In this document: positions 11,589 through 22,060 of the stretch, piece by piece
How the letters are laid out: each line of letters begins with the position of its first letter
How positions within the stretch are numbered: the stretch's first letter is position 1
Source of the DNA: Tridacna crocea
Lineage: Eukaryota; Mollusca; Bivalvia; Cardiida; Cardiidae
DNA length: 64,000 bases
Assembly: GCA_943736015.1 (NCBI GenBank)
Contig: OX031065.1
Coordinates: forward strand, 22,334,427 to 22,398,426
Direction: 5' to 3'
Position numbers and translations under genes: made by a program
Notes under the pieces: generated by a model
What the model was told of the DNA's origin: nothing
What the model saw: the letters and a program-made list of their open reading frames with translations, nothing else
The model's database searches: none

Positions 11589-11786
11589 AGGGTCCGTGTT
11601 CACCAACCGTGCTTAAGACCATTCTTGGTCTTGTTCTTCAAGATTGTCTAGCTGTGAAAGTAACAGAACTTCTGATTGGCTAAACCATTTGGTTTAGACA
11701 ATCAGAAGTTCTGTTACTTTCACATTGACAAAATTCTGAAGTATAAAACTGAGAACGTACTCAAGAATGGTTGGTAAATACGTACC
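11589..11786. mobile_element. Family G palindromic MITE
   Basis: GGGTCCGTGTTCACCAACC opens and GGTTGGTAAATACGTACC closes. The centre GATTGGCTAAACCATTTGG has one arm changed (TTTAGACAATC), so one of the two CCAAT motifs is lost. Confidence 0.85.
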
Positions 11787-11794
11787 TTGGATAA

Positions 11795-12395
11795 GCTTCC
11801 TGTGTCATGGCAATGTGAAATGCTAGTTTAGCGATGCAAGATTCAGGAAGTTCATAAGAAATCTGAAAGTTTACCTCTTGCCAAAAAAAGCCTAGCCAAG
11901 GTTATTAAATCTTACTTTTTTGCTTTGTTTTCCGGTAGGACGACAACGCAATACTAATAATTGTTTATTTGCAGTGTTTCGCAAAGGCTGGTTTTAATGG
12001 TCCAAATAAGGTTCCGTATAGTTTCGAGAGACACTACTGCAGTTCTAAACTTGAAGATATCAACAGTTTAGTATTCGACTAACCTATGATATATGGGAAG
12101 CTTTTAATCAAACATGGTCTACAGATAAGTCTAAAGCAATTCTAGTAGCCCACAATGCTTCGGCCGTTGCAGAGTACAAGGGCCATGTAAATTAACCAAT
12201 ATATTCTAAGTGCTAAGGTGCTCTGCGATATTTTTTTTCCGTGTTGACGATATTGATTCAACCTAAATATATTATTATACTCTTGGCGTCTTGAGAGTTT
12301 CCTTCATTTTCAGCATCCGGTGACTCTTGACAAATGTCTGTCTCGCGTTCGATATTGGCTGACATGTAGGCCCATTGGGGAGGAATATATCACGA
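11795..12395. other. Unassigned sequence within the proposed TLC intron
   Basis: No exon, hairpin or tandem repeat could be supported here. Short runs such as TTTTTTTTCC near 12230 are low complexity only. Confidence 0.35.
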
Positions 12396-12398
12396 CGT

Positions 12399-12516
12399 TT
12401 AACCCTTGCAGCTGAGAAGGCAAAAAAATAATATAGGGATTTGCGGACTATATAGATCAAGATCAGACTGCACAGAACGTGCAGTCTGATCTTGATCTAT
12501 GTAGTCCGCTGGTTAA
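12399..12516. mobile_element. Family F TTAA hairpin MITE
   Basis: It starts TTAACCCTTGCAGC and has near-perfect arms ATAGATCAAGATCAGACTGC around ACAGAACGT. It ends near CCGCTGGTTAA. Confidence 0.78.
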
Positions 12517-12704
12517 GTCAAGCTTATTCGGAGAAAATCGTTGAGAATCTCGATGGATTTTTACTATTGACAGGCTTGACTACGCAATCGGTCTATTCAC
12601 ATCCAACATCGTACAGTTTTATCGGTACAAATGTCTTTCAAGCAAAAGTTCCTTTTCTCGCGCATAGCACTGAAATGGTAAAATGAACGAACAAAGGAAC
12701 TTAC

Positions 12705-12886
12705 ATTTTAGCCAAAAGGTACGGTCTCTGCTCATAATGCCTGCAGATCTGTACGATTTTGTTGAACTTCTGCATGTTCGGTGACGTCACCACAAAGCGG
12801 CAAAGACGAGGAACCATGTTGAATGTTAAGGCACACCAGTTTACCGTCAGTGAAACGATCATGATGTCACAACATACTTTGCTCAT
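12705..12886 (-). CDS. Candidate first coding exon of the TLC gene
   Basis: The minus strand reads 60 codons from an ATG with purine at -3 (GCCATGA) to a strong donor AAAAT/GTAAGT. The protein starts MSKVCCDIMIVSLTV and contains one moderately hydrophobic segment. The exon ends with two bases of a codon, and the TLC exon at 1804 begins with one, so the join is in frame and would give a 436-residue protein. Phase agreement alone has a one in three chance of being accidental. A rival reading exists: upstream, in another frame, a 54-residue frame (MDIEGRFDTEES...) overlaps this start and contains GTATGT, a possible donor. The exon could therefore belong to another gene or be split differently. 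Confidence 0.35.
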
Positions 12887-13559
12887 GGCTGACTTCGAAA
12901 TGTGACATGACCATAACCCGTTCGTTAAACAGGAACCAGGCACGACCAAAGGCGGATTTGAAATGAACTGAGTATTTGACCTTCTGGTGAAGTATGCTCT
13001 CTTCTGTATCAAAACGCCCCTCTATGTCCATTGGTTGTTTCAACTCCACAGGATCCTGTTGATATACAAAGATTTTTTGCTTTAATTCTCTTTATCCCTA
13101 ACTCTTTACTACCAACTATCAAAAAATCAAATTTGTCTTTTGTTACAAGCATTTTCAGACGTCATGATATGACTAAAACGATAAGATATATATATATATA
13201 TTTTTTTTTTTTAGAAAGAGTAGAAAATATTTTGATAATTGAAGAAAATGTGGGTGTCAAGAATTTTCGTCTTTTCTAATGACGTTTTCATGAATCTTCT
13301 CGTTATGGGTTATGAGAAAACGGGATTGTTGGATCACCACTATGTAATAGTATTGTACTTTTTGACGGAACAACCCGGATACAGATCCACTTCAACCACT
13401 ACATAGCGTTCAACCAAGCCCTCCAATACCATAAAACACTGTAAAAGATATTATTGGTTGGCAAGATTTAAATGAGACATCCGCATTATCTGACCTCTAG
13501 GCCCATAGGCTATTTACAAGGCATTATTGAGAATATTCAAAGGCTAATTCTACAGTTTT

Positions 13560-13665
13560 TTTTTTTTTTAATTTGAAAGTTAAACAACTTTTGATTGGCT
13601 AAACCAAATGGTTTAGCCATTCAAAAGTTGTGTTACTTTCAAATTTAGAAAATCTGTCAGTGTTG
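13560..13665. mobile_element. Family G core, end-trimmed
   Basis: Arms TTTGAAAGTTAAACAACTTT and AAAAGTTGTGTTACTTTCAAA surround GGCTAAACCAAATGGTTTAG. Sequence differs from the other copies on both arms in a matching way. Confidence 0.75.
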
Positions 13666-13923
13666 TTGGAGAATGTGGAACCTGTTTCGAAAAGACCCGT
13701 TTAAAGTAACTACCCTATCTGACCCCGGTAAAACGACATAGAACGTGTCTTTTACGGAAATGAACGAAGAAAGTGCCGAAGTATCATTTATTCAATTCTC
13801 TATGTATGTCGGAGTGCCTTTATTCCCTGATATTTTGAACTGAAGATTTATTTTGTGTGTGGTATGTACTTACTCTACCAAAAGTCCAAAGAATCTAACC
13901 AATCAGTTAGCATATTACTCCAG

Positions 13924-14152
13924 CTAACTCTTAACCACACAATCCCGACTTTTACCGAGCCTTAAAAAGAAGCCTTCTGAAAACATTGTGGGAAAAAAGA
14001 GAAAATGCTGATAACCAGCTTTTTATCCTTTTCTCACAATGTTTTCTTCCTTTCCCTAAAAAGTTTCAAATTTTCAGTCACTTTTATTTTGCGGTCTACA
14101 AATGCTTTCAACTTGGACCAGTCTAAGATAGTGTAGTTAAGTAACGAGTTAA
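13924..14152. mobile_element. Family A MITE
   Basis: The left end is altered (CTAACTCTTAACCACACAA), the right ends GTAACGAGTTAA. The hairpin GAGAAAATGCTGATAACCAG has one arm mutated (GCTTTTTATCC). Confidence 0.78.
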
Positions 14153-14331
14153 ACTACACGTACAATACGAGATATGGGCCCTATCGTCAAACCTTTATTG
14201 GAGATTTTACGACTTAATATTATTGCGAGTGTTTATGTCGTTCAACTAATTTTTTTTAAATGTTCAAATAATTGTGTTTTATTGCCATTTTGATGACACA
14301 ATTTGATGATAGAATTTAATGGTAGAATATA

Positions 14332-14745
14332 ATTGATTGATTGATTGATTGGTTGGTTGGTTGGTTGGTTGGCTGGTTGCTTGTTTGATTTATTGATTAG
14401 TTGGTTGGTTGGTTGATTGGTTGGCCGGTTGCTTGTTTGATTTATTGATTAATTGGTTGATTGGTTGGTTGACTGATTGATTGTTTGATTGGTTGAATGA
14501 TTGATTGATTGATTGATTGATTGATCGATCGATCGATCGATCGATCGATCGGTCGGTCGGTCGATCGATCGATCGATTGATTGATTGAACGGTATTTGAT
14601 GCAGTTTTCAACATTATTAATTTTACACTACTAGCGAGGCAGCAAATGGCGCCTGTCTATGGTTTCTTAGAGTTTTTGTTACCATTGCCTCGCATAAAAT
14701 TCTTTTCAAGACACTTGCTACTTTCTCATATAATCAGGGTCAAAA
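14332..14745 (-). mobile_element. 5'-truncated tRNA-derived SINE with long (TTGA/TTGG) tail
   Basis: CAGTTTTCAACATTATT, TTTCTTAGAGTTTTTGTTACC and TTGCTACTTTCTCATATAATC align with the body of the complete SINE at 19416-19739. The tRNA-like head is missing. Its tail has expanded to ~250 bases of TTGATTGG, TTGGTTGG and CGATCGAT units at 14332-14590. Confidence 0.75.
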
Positions 14746-14749
14746 CGAT

Positions 14750-14980
14750 GATAATCGACGAGAGAAGCATTTGCGAACACAAAATCAAATAAAGCTCAAC
14801 CGGTAGGATATCTATGTGAAAGAATATTGTCTGTAAATAAAAGAAAAAAGAAAAATGTGGAAAAAGGAGAAAATGCTGGTTACCAGCATTTCCTAACCAG
14901 CATTTCCTCCTTTTTCTACATTTTTTTTTCACTTTAAGCTTAGAGTTGTCAGAACACGGGATTGTGTGGTAAAGGGTTAA
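14750..14980. mobile_element. Family A MITE with duplicated hairpin loop
   Basis: AAAGGAGAAAATGCTGGTTA is followed by CCAGCATTTCCTAACCAG and CATTTCCTCC, so the CCAGCATTTCC arm segment is present twice. The right end GTGTGGTAAAGGGTTAA is intact; the left boundary is approximate. A fragment of another copy (CTCTTTAGCATACGACA) follows. Confidence 0.65.
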
Positions 14981-15299
14981 CTCTTTAGCATACGACATAA
15001 ACTGGTCAACATCTGAAGCATTTTCAGACGACAAAAATTGACTACTGCTGAGTTGTCTCTTATATCTATCTTAGAACTTGCTAAAGAAGAGTTCTATCTA
15101 TTAATGGAATCTAGTTTTTAGAAAATGAATATTAATATGAAAAAAAAAAACGTTACTTTATGCACTGACGGAAAGTGGCGACTGAGTAAATTATGTCAAA
15201 GTTTCAATGGTACTTTGATTTTAAGAATTGCCAATGTGAACTTCCGCTGTGTATAATTATGTCAAGCACGTATTTTTTTTCCTCGGGAAACTCTTCATT

Positions 15300-15458
15300 A
15301 GACGAGAAACATTTAGACTTGCCGAACTGCTACTCTAATGAATGGATTTTTGACCGAAAATTAAAAAAAAAAGAAAAGAAGACAATACTGGGTACCAGCA
15401 CTTTTCTAGTCTTCGCACAATGTTTTAAAAAAGCTCAGCATTGTGTGGTTACGGGTTA
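15300..15458. mobile_element. Family A MITE, decayed
   Basis: ACAATACTGGGTACCAGCAC and TAGTCTTCGCACAATG are recognisable hairpin remnants. The right end reads GTGTGGTTACGGGTTA. Confidence 0.55.
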
Positions 15459-15552
15459 TCCGATACTCGGAATAATCCTGTACTTCATTGACGCCATTGT
15501 GCCACATCTTATAGCGTGTATAAAAGCCATCCAAAAGATTATATTTTTCTTT

Positions 15553-15767
15553 TTAACCCTTTACCAAACCATCCCTTGGATAGAAGCCTTTTAAAAGCAT
15601 TGTGGGAAAAGGAGAAAATGCTGGTAACCAGCATTTTCTCCTTTTCCCGTGATGTTTTCTACCTTCCCCAACCCAAATTCAAAACTTTTGAGTCAAATCA
15701 ATTTCGTCGTCTGCAAATGCTTCCATTTTGGACTAGTCTAAAATTATGTTGTCTGGTAAAGAGTTGA
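15553..15767. mobile_element. Family A MITE, complete
   Basis: TTAACCCTTTACCAAACCAT opens it and GTCTGGTAAAGAGTTGA closes it. The hairpin GAGAAAATGCTGGTAACCAG is perfect at its centre. Confidence 0.87.
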
Positions 15768-15837
15768 ATGGTTGAATAGGTGGGAATGGAAGCGAATGTG
15801 AACAGGGGGCGTAGTGCGTATCTGTGGAACTTGACAT

Positions 15838-16245
15838 GCCCGCATAGCTCAATATAGGTAGAGCGTAGGAGTCGTGAACGTGGTGTTTTGAGTCCCGTGA
15901 GTGTGTGGGTTCGATCCTCACGGCTGTCTGTCTGAAATTATTAATAGTCATTCGGATGAGACGTTAAACCAAGGTCCCATGTTACAGTGCTATACACCGA
16001 GTACATAAAAGGACCAGGCGTAACTTAAGATGGTTTCGCCCTGTATCTGTACTATCTCCCGTAACGATATTGACAGCCTCCTAGGGGCGTTGACCATATA
16101 GGCAACCGGTGTCGACGATAAATAAATGTAACTTAGGATGGGTATCATTGTGTATAGATCTGCACTATCCCCCTTGACAATACTAACAACCTTCTTGGGG
16201 CTTCGCCTATATGGGCAACCAATGGCGACGATAAATAAACGCAAA
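15838..16245 (+). mobile_element. tRNA-derived SINE with duplicated 3' tail
   Basis: The head carries a Pol III A-box-like CATAGCTCAATATAGGTAGA and a B box GGTTCGATCC, as in tRNA-derived SINEs. The body follows with CGGATGAGACGTTAAACC. The 3' part is present twice in tandem: TGTACTATCTCCCGTAAC ... CGACGATAAATAAATG, then TGCACTATCCCCCTTGAC ... CGACGATAAATAAACG, about 110 bp apart and diverged. This may reflect a tail duplication in the source element or two stacked insertions. Confidence 0.8.
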
Positions 16246-16254
16246 TTCAATCAA

Positions 16255-16490
16255 CATCTGTGGTGCATTATAAAGAAGACAGTCGTTTTTTCATAGTTAT
16301 GAATCCATCAAATCTATTTGTCTAAGAACGGACTCAATCATAAGGTAGACATATCCTTTAAAATGCAGAGAATTTTACAGATAGGAAAATGATTCGACTC
16401 TTGTCAGCCTCCGCAGACTGGGCATGGTGATGGGTTGATATCTTTTTACAGATACACTGAGTCCGCTGTTCACATAACCTGGCTCATGTA
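16255..16490. mobile_element. Family D MITE, eroded
   Basis: TGTGGTGCATTATAAAGA, ACTCTTGTCAGCCTCCGCAG and ACAGATACACTGAGTCCGC mark the family. The hairpin is imperfect. Confidence 0.6.
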
Positions 16491-16492
16491 TG

Positions 16493-16682
16493 GCTTGCAA
16501 CACGCCAAAAGGGGCATTCGGACATTTCCATAAAGTGTCTTCTCGCAGTCTGCGCAGACTGATCCGAGACGACACTTTACGACTACATTAGATTTGTGCT
16601 GCAGTAGACTTGCGCAAAACAGAAAATTGCATGAAATACGGAAAGTCTCGTTTCGGATCAGGCTACGCGGATTGCGCAAGCC
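16493..16682. mobile_element. Family C MITE, truncated
   Basis: TGCAACACGCCAAAAGGGGC begins it, and GACGACACTTTACGACTAC and GGAAAGTCTCGTTTCGGATC follow. The last third is missing after TTGCGCAAGCC. Confidence 0.75.
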
Positions 16683-16689
16683 ACTGACT

Positions 16690-17515
16690 TCTTTTAGAAA
16701 AAAAAAAAATCAGCTAGACCATTGCATTAATTCAGCATTATCTCCTGCTGGATGGCATTCTATAAATACTGATCCATCTAATTTGGGCATTCTTTGTACA
16801 GAACCGGACTACTTTGCTACACGACAACCGTTACTTTGAATTTCAAACTAAAATAAACGTTTACTCAGTAAAACGATACCTGGTGCAATTCATTCAGCTA
16901 TGATCAGCAGTTTCTCCTCAACGTATAGATAAAAACCATTTTCTTCATTGCTATTTTATAGCGCATATTACTACAATCCCCCTCCCCCCACAACTTTTTG
17001 GAGAGTGATGCGTCATATAACACAGGTCGAAACTTCGAAGAATATAACATGCGCAGACAACGTTATTTCAGTAATTACGAGTTTAAATATTATTGAAAAC
17101 CAACAACATTGTCTTACATTTAAATATAGCTGTAAAAGAAAACTTCTTATAATGTATACAATATTTTTTACGACTTATTTACGTGTTGTATCATTCTGTA
17201 CCCTACCTGCTGTGTCTAAAATCCATAATTCAAAATTCAATACCAAATGACGCTTTAAATCAGTAGAATGCTGTCTACTGTCTATTGACATAATATCACT
17301 GTGAAACTGTGATGTTCTTCCTCTGCAATATTAACCAATAAATTTGTCAACTTATATTATATTCTAGTTCGCCTTAAGAATGACAGCTAACTGAAAACAC
17401 GTAACCGTTCCTCATGTTTTATAGTTCCTGGTTTAACACTTAGCTCACCGATACATCAAGGGATTGAATTGGTTGACCTTATATTCCCAATCATAGAGTA
17501 CATTATACGTTCTCT
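16690..17515. other. Unassigned intergenic stretch
   Basis: No recognised gene or repeat. A 100-codon plus-strand frame near 16948-17250 lacks any motif and has no splice or promoter support. Confidence 0.4.
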
Positions 17516-17517
17516 GT

Positions 17518-17625
17518 TTAACCCTTTTGGCGCCATTACTTTTGCGGACGACATAGATCAAGATCAGACTGCACAGAACGTGCAGTCTGATCGTTAATCT
17601 ATACCGTCCGATTGTGAAGTCAAGC
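17518..17625. mobile_element. Family F TTAA hairpin MITE
   Basis: TTAACCCTTTTGGCGCC at the left, then GATCAAGATCAGACTGCAC and its inverted partner around AGAACGT. The right end is unclear. Confidence 0.72.
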
Positions 17626-17874
17626 CTATAGAATAAAAATCTTTACAAGTTTCAATATATTGTATATATGGCCGTCTACAGAATTTGAATCTGTCTATTT
17701 GGCGCTGCAGGATTGAACTACACCAATACACCATTCCAATAGTACAGTGCCTTTACGTCCAAACCAGCCAACTAAAAGTGAATATTTCAGTATCATCGGA
17801 CTTGCTAGCGCCCCCCCCCCCAACCTCCTTCATTCCCACGCCCCACCACGCTTAGTTTCTCCTTTATCCTCTAT

Positions 17875-18097
17875 TTAACTCACTCTTTACCTTACGAGAA
17901 ATTTTTAGATGGGTCCAACTTGAAAGCTTATGCAGACAACAAAATAAATTTGACTGAATAATTGAAATTTGCTTCTGGGAGGGTTGAAACATTGTGAGAA
18001 AAGGAGAAAATGCTGGTAACCAGCATTTTCTCCTTTTCTCACAATGTTTTCAAAAGACTTAATCATCAGTAATCATCATAATGTGATAAAAAGTTAA
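17875..18097. mobile_element. Family A MITE, complete
   Basis: TTAACTCACTCTTTACC at the left and GTGATAAAAAGTTAA at the right. The hairpin GAGAAAATGCTGGTAACCAG is perfect. Its right TTAA is shared with the next element. Confidence 0.82.
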
Positions 18098-18334
18098 CTC
18101 ATTACCTCGTGTTTAAACGACTCCGGGCAAAAGAACCCTTAAAAACATTGTGGAAAAAAAATGAAAAACACGCTGTTCAACAGTATTTTCTCCTTTTTTC
18201 CACAATGTTTTCTTCTTACTCTTAAATGAAAAATTGTGTCATTTTAGCCGCATTTTATTTGGCATTTGAAAAATATTATGACTTTGTCTAAAGTCTGAAA
18301 ATAATGTTGTATTTCTTGTGAAGAGATGAGTTAC
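18094..18334. mobile_element. Family A MITE sharing a TTAA with its neighbour
   Basis: TTAACTCATTACCTCGTG starts within the previous copy's terminal TTAA. Arms TTGTGGAAAAAAAATGAAAA and TCTCCTTTTTTCCACAATG remain, with an altered loop (GCTGTTCAACAG). Confidence 0.7.
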
Positions 18335-18367
18335 TAAAAGTTTTCTTTTTTAATCTGTGCCGCAGAT

Positions 18368-18598
18368 TTAACCCTTTACCCCATAAGGCATTTCTATGGT
18401 ATCTCTAATTTACCCTAAATAACAGCAAGGATGAAGCTGTTTTTTTTATGGGTGTATGACACCTTTTGATAGCATAGAAAACATTGTGACAAAAGGTGAA
18501 ATTGCTCATGATGAGCAATTTCACCTTTTGCCACAATGTTTTCCAAAGGCTCCTACAAGCAATGCGTAGAAATGAGTATCTATGGAGTAAAGGGTTAA
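18368..18598. mobile_element. Variant B of the TTAA hairpin family
   Basis: The ends are TTAACCCTTTACCCCATAAG and TGGAGTAAAGGGTTAA. The core keeps ACATTGTG and CACAATGT arms but the stem is GGTGAAATTGCTCATGATGA, continuing GCAATTTCACC. Copy 24520-24748 shares this whole arrangement. Confidence 0.88.
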
Positions 18599-18671
18599 TG
18601 AACTTGACATTTTCATGTAAGAAAGCGACCGAAATGTTGCGTATTTATAAGGTTTTTTTTGCCGAGAATAT

Positions 18672-19290
18672 GTTTCAAAACAGTGGGCAATGTAGATCAA
18701 AGATTAGACTACATGTTCTGTGCAGTCTAATCTAGATTTACACGGTCTGAAAGAAATAAAATAGAAAAAAAAGAAAATACTGAACACGTGACTAGCAGTC
18801 GAATGATCATTTCTTATCCTGCCAAAAAAGTTTAAATAAAACCTTAAAATCGATAGTTACAACCCGAAAAATACTTTCAAACTTTTTTTTTTTTTCATGG
18901 AGGAAAAATATCTCCTAACCGGACAGTGTAGATGCAATATCAGACTGTTTATTTTGTGCAGTCCGATCTTAATCTACACTGTCCGCTAAAGGTCAGTCAG
19001 TCGAGCTTAGGGTTAAAAAAGCCGCACGCACACACTACAAACAGGAAGGTCCTATCCAATAATCAATTTAAATTTACATGCAATGTACTGTTACAGTTTT
19101 GCTTTTTCTTTCCTTGTTACGCTGTATCGTCTAATAATAAAAAAAACAGCTAGTCAGTCACGTGACCTGTCACAGTTTCCTGTATAAAGCTTTCGGCTAT
19201 AATATTCCTCTCAAACTCGGATAGTATGGATCAAATATCAGACTATATGTTCTTTGCAGTCCGATCTGAATGTACACTATCCGAAAAGCA
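18672..19290. mobile_element. Cluster of three family F hairpins
   Basis: Hairpins near 18690-18752 (GTAGATCAAAGATTAGACT), 18924-18988 (GTAGATGCAATATCAGACTG) and 19220-19281 (GGATCAAATATCAGACTAT) each end in complementary CTACAC or similar. Between them are AT-rich unassigned bases. Confidence 0.65.
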
Positions 19291-19415
19291 CACGTAAGGT
19301 ATCCGTTAGAGTCAGAAGGGTTGACAATTCTTATCCCAAGGATAATTCGAAAACCCGCAATACCTTCTTAACCAATCGACAATAATTTAGCCTTGTTCAA
19401 CTAATAAATATTTGA

Positions 19416-19739
19416 TTGATTGATTGATAGTATGGTGTTTAACGCCGTTTTCAACATTATTTCAGGTGTATCGCGGGGGCCAGTGCACCTATTCATGCGT
19501 TTCTGGAGTTCCTTTTTCCAGTACTTTGCACAATTTTCTTACCAAGCCACTGGCTACTTTCCCACACAATAATCGTCGAAACAATGGTCAGTGGTGGGAG
19601 AGGAATGAATCCTGTCAGAGTGACTATCATCAATCCTCGGAAAGAAATTGACCGAGCCAGGGGTCGTAACCAGGGATCGAACCCTGGACCCCGTGTTCTC
19701 AAGTCCTGCACGCTACCGACAGAGCTTCCGGGACTCGGC
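19416..19739 (-). mobile_element. Complete tRNA-derived SINE with 13-bp target duplication
   Basis: Flanks 19403-19415 and 19740-19752 are identical (AATAAATATTTGA). On the minus strand the head reads GGAAGCTCTGTCGGTAGCGT (A-box region) and then GGGTTCGATCCC (B box). The body ends in TTTAACACCATACTA-like sequence and a short (TCAA)n tail next to the left duplication. Truncated relatives lie at 14332-14745. Confidence 0.9.
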
Positions 19740-19767
19740 AATAAATATTTGAAGACTCCAATTAGAA

Positions 19768-19898
19768 CGTGACGTTAAAACATTGCCGGAAAAGGAGAAT
19801 ATGCTGGTTACCAGGATTTTATTCTTCTCCACAGTATTCTCAAAAAATTTATAAGTAACAGTCACCTAAACAGATGATTTTTTGGTAAAGTGATTTAA
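19768..19898. mobile_element. Family A MITE fragment
   Basis: GAAAAGGAGAATATGCTGG and ACCAGGATTTTATTCTTCTCC remain of the hairpin. The right end is TTGGTAAAGTGATTTAA; the left end is lost. Confidence 0.6.
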
Positions 19899-20140
19899 CC
19901 ATCTTTTGGATGTTCTGTAATACAGTGAAACTTGTCTAGTTCGAAAAAGGAAGAAACAAAGACGTCAAGTCGAAAAATCAGTAAACGAATATTTTTGATA
20001 TCGAATTTCTGCCTATATCATTGGCTGTTCCCGTATTTTCTATACTTCCTGTCATGGCGAACATTGATTCTTAAAATTGATTAATTTCTTACAAGCTCTA
20101 TGCGCATCATAACGTAGTTCCAAGCAACTGGCCTGTCTTC

Positions 20141-20332
20141 TTAAGGATAGCACAACGTGATGGAATTCGTGTAACATCGGCTTTCATTGTTCGAATTCGG
20201 CCAAGATTCGGATAATCCGTCAATTGGTGCAGGGAACCTGCATCTATATCGGCCGACCCATTACGGATTACCCGAGGGTTAGCCGAACCCCTACGTTTTA
20301 CAGCGATCCGCACTACGGTGCCCTATCCTTAA
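20141..20332. mobile_element. Family I MITE, 192 bp
   Basis: Terminal inverted repeat TTAAGGATAG / CTATCCTTAA. Inside are GGAATTCGTGTAACATCG, GCAGGGAACCTGCATCTATA and CGGCCGACCCATTACGGATT, shared with 29858-30046. Confidence 0.78.
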
Positions 20333-20568
20333 ATATCGCCAAAACAATAAATATGCTGTAAGAGGGAAACGAGTCCTGTTGCGATGGTAATGGCCATTCC
20401 TCATAAATAGTTTGGCCTGCTTGTGAACGCATATTTTACTGTTTACCGAACGACCGATTGGTCGGACCTTCCCATTTCGTAATCTTTAAATATTATGCGG
20501 ATTACACTTGTACTTAAAGGTAGGGACGGATACAGATTTTTTTTCAGATAAGGCGGGGGTGGTCTTAT

Positions 20569-20837
20569 ATATGGAGTACAACACACGAAAAGGTGCATTC
20601 GGACATTTGCGTAAAGTGTCGTCTCGGATTAGCCTGCGCTGTCCGCGCAGGCTAATCCGAGACGACACTTTACGACTACATTAGATTTTCTGCTACAGTA
20701 GACTTGCGTAAAACAGAAAATCACATAAAATCGGAAAGTGTCGTTTCGGATTAGCCTGTGCGGACTGCACACACTGATCAGAGACGACACTTTACGCAAA
20801 TGTCCGAATGACCCTTTTCGTGTGTTGCACTCCATAT
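20569..20837. mobile_element. Family C MITE, complete (269 bp)
   Basis: Ends ATATGGAGTACAACACACG and CGTGTGTTGCACTCCATAT. It lies inverted relative to the 7918-8186 copy and has the same length, with good conservation throughout. Confidence 0.9.
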
Positions 20838-20841
20838 GTGC

Positions 20842-21092
20842 CCCATCACGCAAAAGGGGACCTTCTTGGAACTGCGAAAAGTGTCAACCCTGGTCAGACT
20901 GCGCAAATTGCGCAGTCTGACCAGGGTTGACACTTCTCACTTTAATGACACTTTCTGGATGAAAAGTGGTCAATGTACCATGATATACAATCATTTATGA
21001 ATTATTAACTTAAACTGACCTGCACTATCGTTGATATGTTTTCATCTAATTGATGTACAGAATTCCCAAATGTTCCACTTTTGCGTGATGGG
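20842..21092. mobile_element. D-related MITE with CCCATCACGCAAAAG ends
   Basis: CCCATCACGCAAAAGG at the left is mirrored by CTTTTGCGTGATGGG at the right. A strong hairpin near 20877-20936 has arms AAGTGTCAACCCTGGTCAG and inverted partner around AAATTGCGC. A half copy lies at 33920-34022. Confidence 0.8.
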
Positions 21093-21094
21093 TC

Positions 21095-22060
21095 ACCAAC
21101 GATTCTGAAAAAAAAAACACACACACAGACGTAGCCGATGGTTCAGAATCATTACGACACTTAATTCGACATAGAATGTGCAGTCTAATCTATTCGATGC
21201 AATCAATCGAAAAGAAATGGGACAAAATTGCAATAATTATTTGGTCATTTTGCTATATATCAGTTGGACACTTTCAGTTTTCTTGAGCCACCCCTCACAA
21301 CGTACGTCAATGTGTCGTCACAGGTAGTGATATCGGACCCTTGTTATAAAGTCAGTGTGCGTGTTTGGTAAGACTGTTTTTTGTAGTCGTTCCTTTAAAT
21401 GATCTGAAAAAGTCTTTAGACTTCCAAAGCGTACAATGCCTAGGGACTTTGTTTTTTGTCAAAGCTTTTGTTAACTACTTATAATAATTGAATAGACTTC
21501 GACCAACTATTAAAACCCAATCACTTTTTGATATTTGGTCAAATGTTTGTGCATATAGACGTCTGCTTCCTGTCTAAAACATCAGAATATTAAATGTATT
21601 CATCTAATGTCTTTGATAAATACATGCGAGTCTTTGTAGTCCGTTTGTATCCACCCAAGATAGCCTCTTTCTATCTTCATATCGTACTTACTTTTCAATA
21701 TGGCGGACATAAGTAACGAACATGCGCAGGTCCGATATCACTTTCAGTGACGTAGGTTGTTACCCTTGTTGAGCGGTATTAGGTATACTTATGGAGACAA
21801 AGTTATTCAATGCATTGATAAAGCCTGTTTTGCCTGTTCCAATTTTTCTCTACATTACACACTGACGTATATTGTGCATTATAGACGCTATGCTCTTACT
21901 AAATGCATGTATAACGTTATACCGGTATGTGCCAATGTCTGATAAAAGGTCAGCTGCGCACTCTGTAATAAACAACTTACAAGGAAAAAAAAAATGAAAG
22001 TAACACTCAACAAAACTATCATATTTCTAGAAGTTTAGAGGAAGTGTCAGGTTGCTTTAA
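21095..22060. other. Unassigned stretch containing the 21.3 kb repeat
   Basis: Apart from the inverted-repeat partner at 21290-21411 and its partial echo at 21728-21770, nothing is recognised. A decayed family F hairpin begins near 22120. Confidence 0.4.
21290..21411 (+). repeat. Dispersed repeat, inverted partner of 1-130
   Basis: It reads CACCCCTCACAACGTACGTC through TTTAAATGATCTGAAAAA, the reverse complement of the window's first 130 bases with a few differences. About 21 kb separates the two copies. Confidence 0.75.

Larger units (their letters stand above)
1805..12704 (-). other. Proposed long intron of the TLC gene
   Basis: If exon 12705-12886 and the 3' exon belong together, this 10.9 kb stretch is one intron: donor AAAAT/GTAAGT at the right, acceptor TTTTCCAG at the left. 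It holds at least a dozen MITE copies and the 2.1 kb 27-bp minisatellite. No other exon was recognised, though small ones could be missed. Confidence 0.4.
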
